Shown here in pieces: positions 10,876 through 19,490 of a stretch of 64,000 nucleotides of DNA (within the stretch, counting starts at the first letter, position 1; each line of letters begins with the position of its first letter). The position numbers were made by a program, and so were the translations under genes. The DNA is from Streptomyces sp. AM 2-1-1 (GTDB lineage: Bacteria > Actinomycetota > Actinomycetes > Streptomycetales > Streptomycetaceae). The notes below the pieces were generated by a model, which was not told the origin of the DNA, did not search any database, and was given only the letters and a program-made list of their open reading frames with translations. The DNA lies in the NCBI RefSeq assembly GCF_029167645.1, contig NZ_CP119147.1:6280501-6344500 (forward strand). Reading direction: 5' to 3'.

Positions 10876-12381
10876 ATGGGGGAGAAGGTCGAGGCGCACG
10901 CCTTTGACCTGTCCGACCGCCCGGCGTACCGGCGCAAGCTGGCACGGTGTCTGGTCGGACTGGAGAGGCTGCTGGAGGAGCGGAGGTTCGACCGCCCCCG
11001 AAATTTCATGGGGCTGGAGATCGAGCTGAATCTCGCGGCCCCGGACGGTACGCCGCGGATGATGAATGCCGAGGTGCTCCAGCGGATCGCCAGCCGTGAT
11101 TTCCAGACGGAACTCGGGATGTTCAACCTCGAGGTGAATATCGTCCCGCACCGGTTGAGCGGCCGGGTATTCGATCAGCTGGCGGAGGAGCTGCGTACGG
11201 GGCTCGCCTACGCCCACCGGAAGGCCGCCGAGGTCGACGCGGGCATTGTCATGATCGGAATTCTCCCCACCCTCGGACCGGACGACCTGGTCTTCGGCAA
11301 CCTGTCGGACGTGGACCGCTACACCCTACTCAACGACGAGATGGTCGCCGAGCGGGGAGAGGATTTCGCGATCGACATCGAGGGCGTCGAGCATCTCGTG
11401 TGCGCGTCCTCGTCGATCGCCCCCGAATCGGCGTGCACCTCCGTGCAGTTGCACCTCCAGGTGACCCCCACCCGGTTCCCCGACGTGTGGAACGCGGCGC
11501 AGGCGGTCGCCGGGGTGCAGATCGCACTCGGCGCGAACGCGCCGTTCCTGTTCGGCAAGGAGCTGATGCGGGAGTCCAGGCCCCCGCTGTTCCAGCAGGC
11601 CACGGACGTACGCCCGCCCGAGCTGCGGAATCAGGGGGTGCGCCCCCGGACCTGGTTCGGCGAGCGGTGGATCGACTCCGCGCACGAGCTCTTCGAGGAG
11701 AACCTCCGCTACTTCCCCCCCTTGCTGCCGATCCTCGACGACGAGGACCCGCTGCGGGTGCTCGACGAGGGAGGCGTCCCCACGCTGGCCGAACTCGTCC
11801 TGCACAACGGGACGATCTACCGGTGGAACCGGCCCGTCTACGGGGTCGCGGACGGGGCCCCGCACCTGCGGGTGGAGAACCGGGTGCTGCCCGCCGGGCC
11901 CACCGTCGCCGACGTCCTCGCCAACGCCGCCTTCTACTACGGGCTGGTGCGCGCGCTCGCCGACGAACCCCGTCCGGTGTGGAGCCGGCTCCCGTTCGAG
12001 GCCGCGGAGGAGAACTTCGACAACGCCTGCCGCTACGGCATCGAGGCCGAGCTGCTCTGGCCGCGTCCGGGGCGGTCCGGCGGGATCGCGAAGGTGCCCG
12101 CGATCAAACTCGTACGCGACGAGCTGCTCCCCCTGGCCTCCGCAGGCCTCGACGCCTGGAACATCGAGCCCGCCGACCGCGACCGCTACCTCGGCATCAT
12201 CGAGGAGCGGTGCCGCCGGCGGACCAACGGCGCCTCCTGGCAGGTGGACACCTACCACCGTGCGCAGGAGGCGGGCCTCGGACGGGAAGCGGCCCTCGCC
12301 GCCACCACCCGCAGGTACGGCGAGCTGGCGCAGAGCGGGGAACCGGTGCACACCTGGCCGGTCGGCTTCCCGAAGCCGTGA
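10876..12381 (+). CDS. Glutamate-cysteine ligase (GCS2) family protein
   Basis: 501 residues from ATG 10876 (GGAAGGA upstream). The N-terminal domain has the GCS2-family glutamate/Mg-ATP signature NFMGLEIELNL (about 51-61), then NLEVNIVPH, SVQLHLQV and RVENRVLPAGPTV in the expected order. These enzymes ligate glutamate to cysteine or other amines using ATP. Streptomycetes make mycothiol rather than glutathione, so this may be a paralogue acting on another amine or in ergothioneine-like chemistry; the substrate is not readable. It stands alone, with no egtBCD-like neighbours, so EgtA is unlikely to be its name. Confidence 0.8.
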   Translation: MGEKVEAHAFDLSDRPAYRRKLARCLVGLERLLEERRFDRPRNFMGLEIELNLAAPDGTPRMMNAEVLQRIASRDFQTELGMFNLEVNIVPHRLSGRVFDQLAEELRTGLAYAHRKAAEVDAGIVMIGILPTLGPDDLVFGNLSDVDRYTLLNDEMVAERGEDFAIDIEGVEHLVCASSSIAPESACTSVQLHLQVTPTRFPDVWNAAQAVAGVQIALGANAPFLFGKELMRESRPPLFQQATDVRPPELRNQGVRPRTWFGERWIDSAHELFEENLRYFPPLLPILDDEDPLRVLDEGGVPTLAELVLHNGTIYRWNRPVYGVADGAPHLRVENRVLPAGPTVADVLANAAFYYGLVRALADEPRPVWSRLPFEAAEENFDNACRYGIEAELLWPRPGRSGGIAKVPAIKLVRDELLPLASAGLDAWNIEPADRDRYLGIIEERCRRRTNGASWQVDTYHRAQEAGLGREAALAATTRRYGELAQSGEPVHTWPVGFPKP

Positions 12382-12470
12382 GCGGTGCGCCCCGGCGGCG
12401 GGTACCGTCCCGCGCGCCCGTGTCCCCGCCCGCGCGATCCCGGCGCTTCCGCGGCGCCCTCGGAGAAGCA

Positions 12471-12504
12471 GAACCCTGGGCGGAGCGGAACCCTGGGTGG
12501 AGCG
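12471..12504. repeat. Two-copy 17-bp direct repeat
   Basis: GAACCCTGGGCGGAGCG (12471-12487) is followed directly by GAACCCTGGGTGGAGCG (12488-12504), differing at one base. It lies in the 248-bp gap between convergent genes. No function is evident. Confidence 0.6.
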
Positions 12505-12629
12505 GTGGCGCCTTTGGTCCGCGGCCGCCACGGTCCGGTCCGGAGCGCACCGTCGCCCTACGGGGCGGTGACGCCGCGCACGCCAGCGCGGGGAAGCCCG
12601 TGGCGGACCCTCGTCGCGGGTGACGGGGG

Positions 12630-14423
12630 CTACTCGGGGGTGCTCGTCTGACTGGCGGTCATGATGGCCTGCAGGATGACCGTCTGGATCTCCGCGGGGT
12701 CGCTCACCTCGTAACCGCCCCCGCCGGTCACCTTCGCGATCTCCGCGACCTCCTCCCGGTCGGCGTCCGGCCCCACCGCGATGGCGAGGATCGGCACCGG
12801 GCGCTCCGGATCGACGAGCCCCTTGAGCTGCTGGACCAGGCCGGTGCGCGAGATGCCGTGGTCGTCCTGGTTGGAGCCGTCCGTGAGGATCACCAGCGCG
12901 TTGAACTTGCCCGGCACATAGCTCGTCACCGCCGCCCGGTACGCCGCGAGAGTGGTGTCGTAGAGGCCGGTGGCGCCGTCCGGAACGGGCTGCAACTCGT
13001 CGAAGGCCGCTGCGAGTTCCTCCCGGTGGGTGGAGCCGCTCGCGGTGCGGTCGCCGAGTCGGCCGGTGGGGGTCAGCTCGCGGTAGTCCTTGGTGCCGTC
13101 GAGCGTGGTGGCGAACTCCCAGAGACCGATCTCGTCGTCGTCGGTGAACTGGCTCAGCGCCTGGAGCAGCGACTGCTTCGTCACGTCCATCCGCGATTCG
13201 CCACTGCCCGGTACCGGGGTCGCCATCGAACCCGACGCGTCGACCACCGTGGAGAGCCGGGCGCTCTGCACCGTGATGGTCCACATGCCGAGCACCTCCT
13301 GGAGCTCGGTGGCGGTCGGGGCGGCGGCGGGCGCGTCGGTGTACGGCTGCGGGGCCTTTCCACCGGCTGCCCGGACGATCCCGGGCACCGCGGCGCCGTC
13401 CGGCGGCCGGAAGCCGTGGTCCGGCAGGGAGGTGTCCGCCCCGCCCGAACCGCTGTCCCTGAGCAGCGTCATCAGACGCAGCGCGGTCCGGCTCTGTTCG
13501 ACGGTCATCGACGTCTCGTCCACCAGGGTGTACGGGTAGTTGAGTTGCGGGGCACCGTCCTTCGGGTAGAAGAGGTCCACCTTGCCGCTCCCGGTGGCCT
13601 TTGCGTTGTGCGCGAAGGCTGCCTGTTCGGAGAGCATCAGTGCCTGGTTCCGCTCGGCGTCACCCTGCTCGGCGCCGGCATCGTCGTGCGCCAGTGTCCC
13701 AGCCGCCTGCGGGTCGCTCTCGGACATGCGCTCCGAGAGGATCTTCGCGGTCCGCGCGGCGCGGGTGTCGCCGTCCCCGCCCTGGCCCGCCGACGACGCC
13801 CCGATGGCCGCGAGCGCCAGCAGCCCGGTGGCACTGCGGGCCGGGTCGGCGGCGCCGAGCCGGACGGCACCGCCCGATTCCAGTGCGGCGGCGACCAGTT
13901 CGGCCCAGCTGAGCTGCTTCTGCGGCCACCCCATGGCCTTCGCCGCGGACGGCACGACGGCGAAGGCCACCGGTGACGTGGCCACCGAGTCGCCGGGGGT
14001 GAGCGGGATGCCGTCCCCGCTGCCCTTCGCGCGGTCCAGCCAGAGGTCCGAGTCCGGCAGCCAGACCTGGTACGGGGTCTTCCCGCCGGCCGCCACGGTG
14101 TTGGCGACCTTGTACGAGTCGGCCGCCACCACCTCGACATCCATGCACCGCCCGTCCGTACGCACCTCGTCCGCGCGCGCCCGGTCCGCCACGGCACGTA
14201 CGGCGGGGGCGATGTCGGGGGAGGCCGCGACGGTGAGCCGGACCGCGTCGCTCCCGCAGGGTTCCGAGAACGAGAGGAGGCCGGTCCGTGCGACCGCCGC
14301 CGTGCCGGCCGTCACCACGACGACGAGTGCGGTGGCGAGGACCACCGTACGGCGGCGGTTCGGCGCGGAGGCCTCCCCGGGTCTGCCCGCCGGTGAGCGG
14401 TCGGGCAAGCTGTGACGTCCCAT
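12630..14423 (-). CDS. Membrane-anchored solute-binding/von Willebrand A fusion protein
   Basis: 597 residues from ATG 14423 (AAGGAGGGG upstream). A cytoplasmic basic N-terminus leads to a signal anchor (VVLATALVVVVTAGTAAVA, about 26-44). Residues about 55-330 look like an extracellular solute-binding domain (LTVAASPDIAPAVRAVADRA, YQVWLPDSDLWLDRA, WPQKQLSWAELVAAAL). Residues about 380-590 form a VWA domain with an intact MIDAS motif (VVDASGSM, about 384-391) and ILTDGSNQDD. The protein is therefore likely outside the cell, binding a metal-dependent partner or ligand. Similar fusions occur across Streptomyces with no assigned function. It is divergent from the CPBP gene. Confidence 0.85.
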   Translation of the reverse strand: MGRHSLPDRSPAGRPGEASAPNRRRTVVLATALVVVVTAGTAAVARTGLLSFSEPCGSDAVRLTVAASPDIAPAVRAVADRARADEVRTDGRCMDVEVVAADSYKVANTVAAGGKTPYQVWLPDSDLWLDRAKGSGDGIPLTPGDSVATSPVAFAVVPSAAKAMGWPQKQLSWAELVAAALESGGAVRLGAADPARSATGLLALAAIGASSAGQGGDGDTRAARTAKILSERMSESDPQAAGTLAHDDAGAEQGDAERNQALMLSEQAAFAHNAKATGSGKVDLFYPKDGAPQLNYPYTLVDETSMTVEQSRTALRLMTLLRDSGSGGADTSLPDHGFRPPDGAAVPGIVRAAGGKAPQPYTDAPAAAPTATELQEVLGMWTITVQSARLSTVVDASGSMATPVPGSGESRMDVTKQSLLQALSQFTDDDEIGLWEFATTLDGTKDYRELTPTGRLGDRTASGSTHREELAAAFDELQPVPDGATGLYDTTLAAYRAAVTSYVPGKFNALVILTDGSNQDDHGISRTGLVQQLKGLVDPERPVPILAIAVGPDADREEVAEIAKVTGGGGYEVSDPAEIQTVILQAIMTASQTSTPE

Positions 14424-14461
14424 GTCGGTGGTGCCCCTCCTTGAGAATGAAACAAGGAAAA

Positions 14462-14497
14462 GGGGGACCCCACCATCGGCGATGGTGCTCGTCCCCC
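14462..14497 (-). promoter_or_regulatory. Leader hairpin upstream of the VWA gene, attenuator-like
   Basis: GGGGGAC (14462-14468) pairs with GTCCCCC (14491-14497) around an inner stem CACCATCG-G-CGATGGTG (14471-14487). Read on the minus strand it is followed by TTTTCCTTGTTTC and then, 39 nt from the stem base, the start codon at 14423. A GC-rich stem plus a T-rich tail looks like an intrinsic terminator inside the 5' leader of the VWA gene. Attenuation or mRNA stabilisation is inference. Confidence 0.5.
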
Positions 14498-14608
14498 GGC
14501 CTGTCGCGCATGATCTTCGTACTTGTTTTCGAGACCCTAGCGGTGCGACGGGCGGCATGAGACGCGATTGCAGAACAAAAGGCGGGTGTACTGGTGAAGG
14601 AGGGGCGC

Positions 14609-15388
14609 GTGGCTGATTCTTGTCCTCAAGAGTCGCTTTCCCGGAGGACTTTGCGGTCCGAGGCGCTGTTGGTTCTCGCACTGTCGTTGGGCGCGAGCGG
14701 GGTGTCGGCGCTCATCAGTTTTGTCGGATCACTGACGAAACCGGGCGGTTTGAAGGACCAGGCGGCGACGCTCAACGGCTCGTACGCTCCGGGCCGTCCC
14801 TGGCTGGATCTGGCATGGCAAACGTTCGGGATCGCAACGGCCCTGGTGCCCGTGGCGCTCGTGGCGCACCTGCTGACACGCGAGGGCGCGAGCCTGCGGG
14901 CGATCGGATTCGACCGGACCGAGCCCGCTTCCGATCTGCGCCGCGGAGTCGCGGTGGCCGCGTGCATCGGCAGCGCCGGACTCGCCTTCTACCTCCTCGC
15001 GCGGGCCACCGGATTCAACCTCACGGTGGTGCCGGAATCGCTGCCCGAGGTGTGGTGGAAGTTCCCGGTCCTGATCCTCTCCGCCCTCCAGAACGCCGTG
15101 CTGGAGGAGGTCGTCGTGGTGGGCTACCTGCTGCGCAGGCTGGACCAGTTGGGCTGGACGCCCCGCGCCGCGCTGCTCGCCGGCGCGGTGCTGCGCGGTT
15201 CCTACCACCTCTACCAGGGGATCGGCGGCTTCCTCGGCAACATGGTGATGGGCGTCGTCTTCGTCCTGCTCTACCGGCGCTGGGGCCGGGTCGGCCCGCT
15301 GGTGGCGGCGCACGCGCTGCTCGACATCGGAGCATTCGTCGGATACGCGCTGCTCGCCGGGAAAGTGGGCTGGCTGCCCACGCCGTGA
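14609..15388 (+). CDS. CPBP-family intramembrane protease-like protein
   Basis: 259 residues from GTG 14609, preceded by AAGGAGGG at 5-nt spacing; a GTG at 14594 overlaps that site. About seven membrane helices are visible. The CPBP (Abi/CAAX) core shows motif 1 as ALQNAVLEEVVVVGYLLRRL (EE followed by R), motif 2 as GSYHLYQG and motif 3 as AHALLDIG. In this family the EExxxR and H residues form the metalloprotease site in the membrane. Substrates may be prenylated or small hydrophobic peptides; unknown here. Single-gene unit, divergent from the VWA gene. Confidence 0.85.
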   Translation: MADSCPQESLSRRTLRSEALLVLALSLGASGVSALISFVGSLTKPGGLKDQAATLNGSYAPGRPWLDLAWQTFGIATALVPVALVAHLLTREGASLRAIGFDRTEPASDLRRGVAVAACIGSAGLAFYLLARATGFNLTVVPESLPEVWWKFPVLILSALQNAVLEEVVVVGYLLRRLDQLGWTPRAALLAGAVLRGSYHLYQGIGGFLGNMVMGVVFVLLYRRWGRVGPLVAAHALLDIGAFVGYALLAGKVGWLPTP

Positions 15389-15588
15389 GGCGTCGTACCG
15401 TCGGGGCGTGGTCGCGCGAGCAACGCGAGCGACAACAGGAGGGGCGGGGGAGAACCTGGTGAAGGGCGGGGCGACGGGTGGGGTGGACTGCCGGCCGGAC
15501 GATGTATCGGTCCGGTCGGGTCCTGCTCTCGCCGCTCCCCGCCCCCGGTCGGCCGTACCCGGGGGCCGCGGGGGCCGCTCACGTCGGC

Positions 15589-16410
15589 TCAGAGCCCGGC
15601 GAGCAGTTCGCCGTCGATGACGGTGACGGCGTTCCCGGTGAGAAGGGTCCGGTCGCCGCGCAACTCGGTGTGGACCAGGCCGGTGCGGGCGGAGCCCTGG
15701 AGGCCGGTCAGCGCGTCGCGGCCGAACCGGGCCGACCAGAACGGGGCGAGCGCGGTGTGCGCGCTACCGGTCACCGGATCCTCGTCGATGCCGACCCGGG
15801 GGAAGAAGCCGCGGGAGACGAAGTCGTACCCGAGGGTGGGGTCCTCGGCGGCGGCGGTGACGATCACCCCGCGCCGCGAACAGCGTGTGAGCGCCTCGAA
15901 GTCGGGCGTCAGCCCGCGTACCGTCGCCTCGTCATCGAGTTCGACCAGCAGATCCCCGATGTGCTCGCCGGTGTCGAGGACGGCGAGTGGTTCGGCTCCG
16001 AGGGCCTCGGCCAGTCCCGCCGGCGCCGGCTCGGGAACGAGCCGTGAGGTCGGGAAGTCCATCGTGTAGGCGGAGCCGGGGCGGGCGGCGGTGGTGAGCA
16101 CCCCGGACCGGGTGGCGAAGCGCACGCTGCCCTCGGCCGCGCCCGTCGTGTGCAGCACATGGGCGGTGGCGAGCGTGGCGTGCCCGCACAGGTCGACCTC
16201 TGTCGTCGGGGTGAACCAGCGCAGCGCCCAGTCCGCCTCCCCGCCCGGCGCCAGCGGGTGGGTGAACGCCGTCTCCGACAGATTGACCTCGGCGGCCACC
16301 TGCTGGAGCAGGCCCGCCGACGGGAAGGCGTCGGAGTCCAGCAGGACGACCCCGGCGGGGTTGCCCGAGAAGGGGCGGTCGGTGAACGCGTCGACGATAC
16401 GGATCCTCAT
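15589..16410 (-). CDS. PhzF-family isomerase/epimerase
   Basis: 273 residues. PhzF signatures are clear: MRIRIVDAFTDRPFSGNPA, the catalytic glutamate in NLSETAF, TEVDLCGHATLATAHV, and the C-terminal GIDEDPVTGSAHTALAPFW. Two diaminopimelate-epimerase-like domains (about 1-120, 130-273) frame the active site. PhzF isomerises DHHA in phenazine synthesis, but stand-alone members without other phz genes, as here, have unknown substrates. Phenazine production should not be inferred. Confidence 0.9.
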   Translation of the reverse strand: MRIRIVDAFTDRPFSGNPAGVVLLDSDAFPSAGLLQQVAAEVNLSETAFTHPLAPGGEADWALRWFTPTTEVDLCGHATLATAHVLHTTGAAEGSVRFATRSGVLTTAARPGSAYTMDFPTSRLVPEPAPAGLAEALGAEPLAVLDTGEHIGDLLVELDDEATVRGLTPDFEALTRCSRRGVIVTAAAEDPTLGYDFVSRGFFPRVGIDEDPVTGSAHTALAPFWSARFGRDALTGLQGSARTGLVHTELRGDRTLLTGNAVTVIDGELLAGL

Positions 16411-16435
16411 GGAGCGACCGTAGCGAGGCGGATGC

Positions 16436-16867
16436 TCACCGGCCGAGCCGGCGTGGCCCTTCGGCCCGCGGCGAGGCTGCGGGGCCGTTTTCTTTGGCTT
16501 GCGCGGTGGCTACGGGGCCGCTTCCTTGGGCCTGCGCGGCGGCTGCGGCGTCCAGCAGGAGCCAGCCGTCCATGACCACGGGCGCCGGGTCTTCCGGCCG
16601 CCACCCGCGGGCTCGCGCCACGTCGAGCAGCGCCCGGACCGCACCCGGTTCGTGGAGGTTCAGCGCACTGCCCCGTGTGTGTCCCACGTCTCCGGATCCC
16701 AGCGGCGCACCTTGGGGGACGAATCTGCCCGGACCGCTCGCGAAGACGATGCGCAACGGCCCGCCGGTCCCGGGCGGCTGCGCGAGCAGGGTGAGGGTCT
16801 GACGGCAGTCGACGGACCGGCCGGCCTCGTCCTTCCGGTGGCCGTGGCGCAGCCACCGGAGGAACAC
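16436..16867 (-). CDS. Conserved hypothetical protein, uncertain N-terminus
   Basis: 143 residues from GTG 16867. The features SALNLHEPGAVRALLDVARARGWRP and MDGWLLLDAA resemble a small Streptomyces family of unknown function. The weak ribosome site and good protein-like sequence upstream in the same frame (IAKSSRRLVADGR, back to about 16906) suggest the real N-terminus is longer. The natural first codon position reads ATA (16904-16906), so the start may have been lost. The C-terminal 30 residues are Ala/Gly/Gln low complexity. Function unknown. Confidence 0.6.
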   Translation of the reverse strand: MFLRWLRHGHRKDEAGRSVDCRQTLTLLAQPPGTGGPLRIVFASGPGRFVPQGAPLGSGDVGHTRGSALNLHEPGAVRALLDVARARGWRPEDPAPVVMDGWLLLDAAAAAQAQGSGPVATAQAKENGPAASPRAEGPRRLGR

Positions 16868-17079
16868 CCGCCCGTCGGCGACCAGGCGGCGGGAGCTCTT
16901 CGCTATACGGGGGACGGGTCGGAGCGTACGCGTCGGCTCGGCGAGCCGTCCCGCCGTCGCCTCGTGGTGCCCCGGCGGATCGCTGGTCCTGGCGCCGTGG
17001 CGGACTGCGTGCCGCCCGCGCCGCGTACCGCCGCGTACCGCCGTGCTGGTCCGCCCGTCGGCCTCTGGCGCATGCGACT

Positions 17080-17215
17080 CCCGAGCCGTCCATGTGGTCG
17101 CGGACCCGTGTGATCAGCCCTTCGTGGACGTGGAGCATCAGAAGACCGGGGACGGTCAGGGTGGTGCGAGTGCGGCCCGGAGTGCGCCGACGCCCCCGTG
17201 CGTGGTCCTGCCCGC
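17080..17215 (-). pseudogene. Possible remnant of a SnoaL-like (NTF2-fold) gene
   Basis: One minus frame reads LTVPGLLMLHVHEGLITRVRD and then HMDGSGVA, resembling the end of SnoaL-like/NTF2-fold proteins. The sequence before it is low complexity and contains a 9-bp tandem repeat, and no intact frame covers a full domain of about 120 residues. A decayed gene is plausible; chance resemblance is possible. The rest of 16907-17565 holds no convincing gene. Confidence 0.25.
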
Positions 17216-17220
17216 ACGGC

Positions 17221-17265
17221 CGGAACACCCGGAACACCCGGAACACCCGGAACGCCTGGAACGCC
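17221..17265. repeat. 9-bp tandem repeat, five units
   Basis: Three exact CGGAACACC units are followed by CGGAACGCC and TGGAACGCC. The array lies in the gene-poor stretch between the hypothetical gene and the PadR gene. Units of 9 bp keep any reading frame open, but no surrounding frame looks coding. Confidence 0.8.
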
Positions 17266-17565
17266 CGGGGGCCGGTCTCCGCCGGCGTCGGATCGCTGCC
17301 CCTCGCCGGCAGACGGTCCCGCTTCGGCGGCGACCCGAAGCCGGCGGTCGGCCCAGCAGCGGCGTGAGAGGTCCCGTGCACCGCCTGGCCGGGTGAGGGT
17401 ACGCACCGCCACCCGCGCGACGGTGACGGGTGCGGCTCCGTCCGGGGTCCATCCCGGTCGGTACGGCTGTCCAGCAGCGCCCGCGCCTCCCTACGCCCTG
17501 AGAACCTTCGCCGCCTCGCGACGCGGTCGAGTGAGGGGGAGGAGCCCGGCGCGGCGGGAATCCTT

Positions 17566-17597
17566 GCTCAACGATAGTTTCCGATATATCGTTGAGC
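17566..17597. promoter_or_regulatory. PadR-type operator, 11-bp perfect inverted repeat
   Basis: GCTCAACGATA (17566-17576) and TATCGTTGAGC (17587-17597) are perfect mirror images with a 10-nt spacer, 45 bp before the PadR start codon. It is AT-rich compared with the surrounding DNA. PadR regulators commonly bind such palindromes in their own promoters, so autorepression is likely. Confidence 0.7.
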
Positions 17598-17642
17598 CAT
17601 CGGTACGAACGTATCGGTCGACTGAGAAGAAAGGAGCGCGTC

Positions 17643-18296
17643 ATGCGTTCCCACGGATTCGACAACGAGCGCGGCCGAGGCGGCCGCGGACAGGGCGGTC
17701 CCGGACACCCGGGTCGCGGAGACTTCGACGGGCGGCGGTCCGCCTTCGGGCCCTTCGGCCCGCAGTTCGGCGGCGGACCCTTCGGCGGAGGCCCCTTCGG
17801 TGGGGGAGCCTTCGGAGGCGGTGGCCGAGGACGCGGTGGTGGCGGCGGGAGGGGAAGGGCGCGGCGCGGTGACGTGCGTGCCTCGATCCTGGCGCTGCTC
17901 AAGGACCGTCCGATGCACGGCTACGAAATGATCCAGGAGATCGGCGAGCGCAGTGGCGGAGCCTGGCGGCCCAGCCCCGGTTCGGTCTACCCGACACTCC
18001 AACTGCTGGAGGACGAGGGCCTCATCGTCAGTGCGAGCGAGGGCGGCAAGAAGCTGTTCACGCTCACCGAGGCCGGGAGCGCGGAGGCGGAATCCGGACC
18101 CGACGCTCCGTGGGAGGACGCCGGACGCGGCGTCGACTGGGAGAGTGTGAACGAGATCCGCCAGGCCGGCTTCAGCCTGATGGAGGCGTTCGGCCAGGTC
18201 TGGAAGACCGGATCCGCCGATCAGCGTCAGAAGGCGCTCGCCGTCATCAACGACGCCAAGAAGAAGCTCTACCTCATCCTGGCCGACGAGAACTGA
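17643..18296 (+). CDS. PadR-family transcriptional regulator with glycine-rich N-terminus
   Basis: 217 residues from ATG 17643 (AAGGAG upstream). Residues about 1-80 are disordered and Gly/Arg/Phe-rich (GGGPFGGGPFGGGAFGGGG), unlike the family, which usually begins at the HTH. The PadR winged HTH follows at about 82-155 (ASILALLKDRPMHGYEMIQ, PSPGSVYPTLQLLEDEGLI, KKLFTLTEAG), then a C-terminal dimerisation helix (SLMEAFGQVWK). A perfect dyad precedes the gene, suggesting autorepression. No efflux or detoxification gene is adjacent, so targets are probably elsewhere. Confidence 0.9.
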   Translation: MRSHGFDNERGRGGRGQGGPGHPGRGDFDGRRSAFGPFGPQFGGGPFGGGPFGGGAFGGGGRGRGGGGGRGRARRGDVRASILALLKDRPMHGYEMIQEIGERSGGAWRPSPGSVYPTLQLLEDEGLIVSASEGGKKLFTLTEAGSAEAESGPDAPWEDAGRGVDWESVNEIRQAGFSLMEAFGQVWKTGSADQRQKALAVINDAKKKLYLILADEN

Positions 18297-18446
18297 GGCC
18301 GTGCGTACGAAGTGGTGGGGGACGAGGGCCCTCGCGGCCGGGTGGTCGCGGGGCCCCTTCTCCGTCATATGGCGCTTGGGTGTCCCGGATGCCGCCGACA
18401 CGGACCGGTCCGGTCCGCTCCCGGCGGCGTCGGGCCCGGTGAGCAC

Positions 18447-19438
18447 TCATCCCGCCTCCGGTCCGAACCTGTGCCGGTACGCCGAGGGGTTGAGGCCGGT
18501 GGAGCGGCGCATCAGCGCTCGCAGATTGGCGGAGGTGCCGAGGCCCGAGAGGCGTGCCACCACGTCGAAGCGTGACTCCCCCCGCTCGATCAGCCGGCAG
18601 GCCAGAGTGATCCGCTCTGCCGTGAGCCACGCCAGCGGAGTGGTGCCCAACTGCGCCCGGAAGCGCCGGTGCAGGGTCGCCGGACTGACCGCCGCTCGTG
18701 CCGCGAGCGCCGGGACGGTGAGAGCCGAGCCCAGCCGCTCCTGCGCCCAGGCCAGGACGTGTGCCAGCGACTCGTCCGGCAGGTCCGGCACCGGTCGCTC
18801 GACGAACTGCCGTTGCCCACCGTCGCGGTGGGCGGCGAAGACCAGCCGTCGGCTCACGGCGTTGGCGATCTCCGCGCCGTGGTCGCGGCGGACGAGGTGC
18901 AGCCCCAGGTCGAGCGCGGCGGCGCTCCCCGCGGCGGTCAGGATGTCGCCGTCGTCCACGAACAGCACGTCGGATTCGAGCCGTACGGCCGGGAAGCGGG
19001 TCCGGAAGGAGTCCGCCCACTGCCAGTGCGCGGTGGCCCGGCGTCCGTCGAGCACCCTGCTTCCGCCAAGGTGAACGCCCCGCTGCAGAAACCGACCAGG
19101 CGCGCCCCGCGCGCGTGCGCCCGCCGGACGGCGTCGAGCACGGCCGGGCGGCGAGGCACGTCGACGTCCGGCCGGTTGGGGACGATCAGGGTGTCCGCGG
19201 AGTCGGCCGCTTCGAGACCGGCGACTCCCGTGAGGGTGAAGAACCCGTCCCGCATCCGCGTACGGCGCTCGGGCGAGCAGAGCCCGAAATCGTAGAGTTC
19301 GCGACCGATCTCGGGTCTGCGCAGACCGAAGACCTCGGTCGCGCAGCCGAGTTCGAAGGGGTTGGAGTTCTCGTCGACGATGACGACCACGCGGTGCGGG
19401 CCGGCGCCGTGGGGAGCGTGCGAGGATTTTTGCGGCAT
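18447..19438 (-). pseudogene. GlxA-type AraC regulator split by a single-base frameshift
   Basis: The N-terminal DJ-1/PfpI-like domain reads from 19438 (HRVVVIVDENSNPFELGCA) to the conserved FCSGAFTLAEAG. In the family this motif runs straight into a segment like VLDGRRATAHW; here that segment and the whole AraC HTH half, to the stop at 18447, are one frame over. The break is at the CCC run 19055-19057 on the plus strand: one extra base there restores a protein of about 330 residues. Either a genuine disabling mutation or a sequencing slip in a homopolymer. Intact relatives are sensor-regulators. It is divergent from the cupin gene, its likely target, with 52 bp between. Confidence 0.85.
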
Positions 19439-19490
19439 GTGCGATTCCTAGCACTCACACCGATCCTCCGGCGGAGGGGAGGGTGGGCCC

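Noticed and set aside
15589..16410. Phenazine biosynthesis locus
   Set aside because: A single PhzF-like gene without other phz genes is common and does not imply phenazine production.
17043..17396. Collagen-like or repeat protein in the 9-bp array
   Set aside because: Only a short Gly-Val-Pro-type stretch is encoded, in frames that lack a start signal and codon bias.
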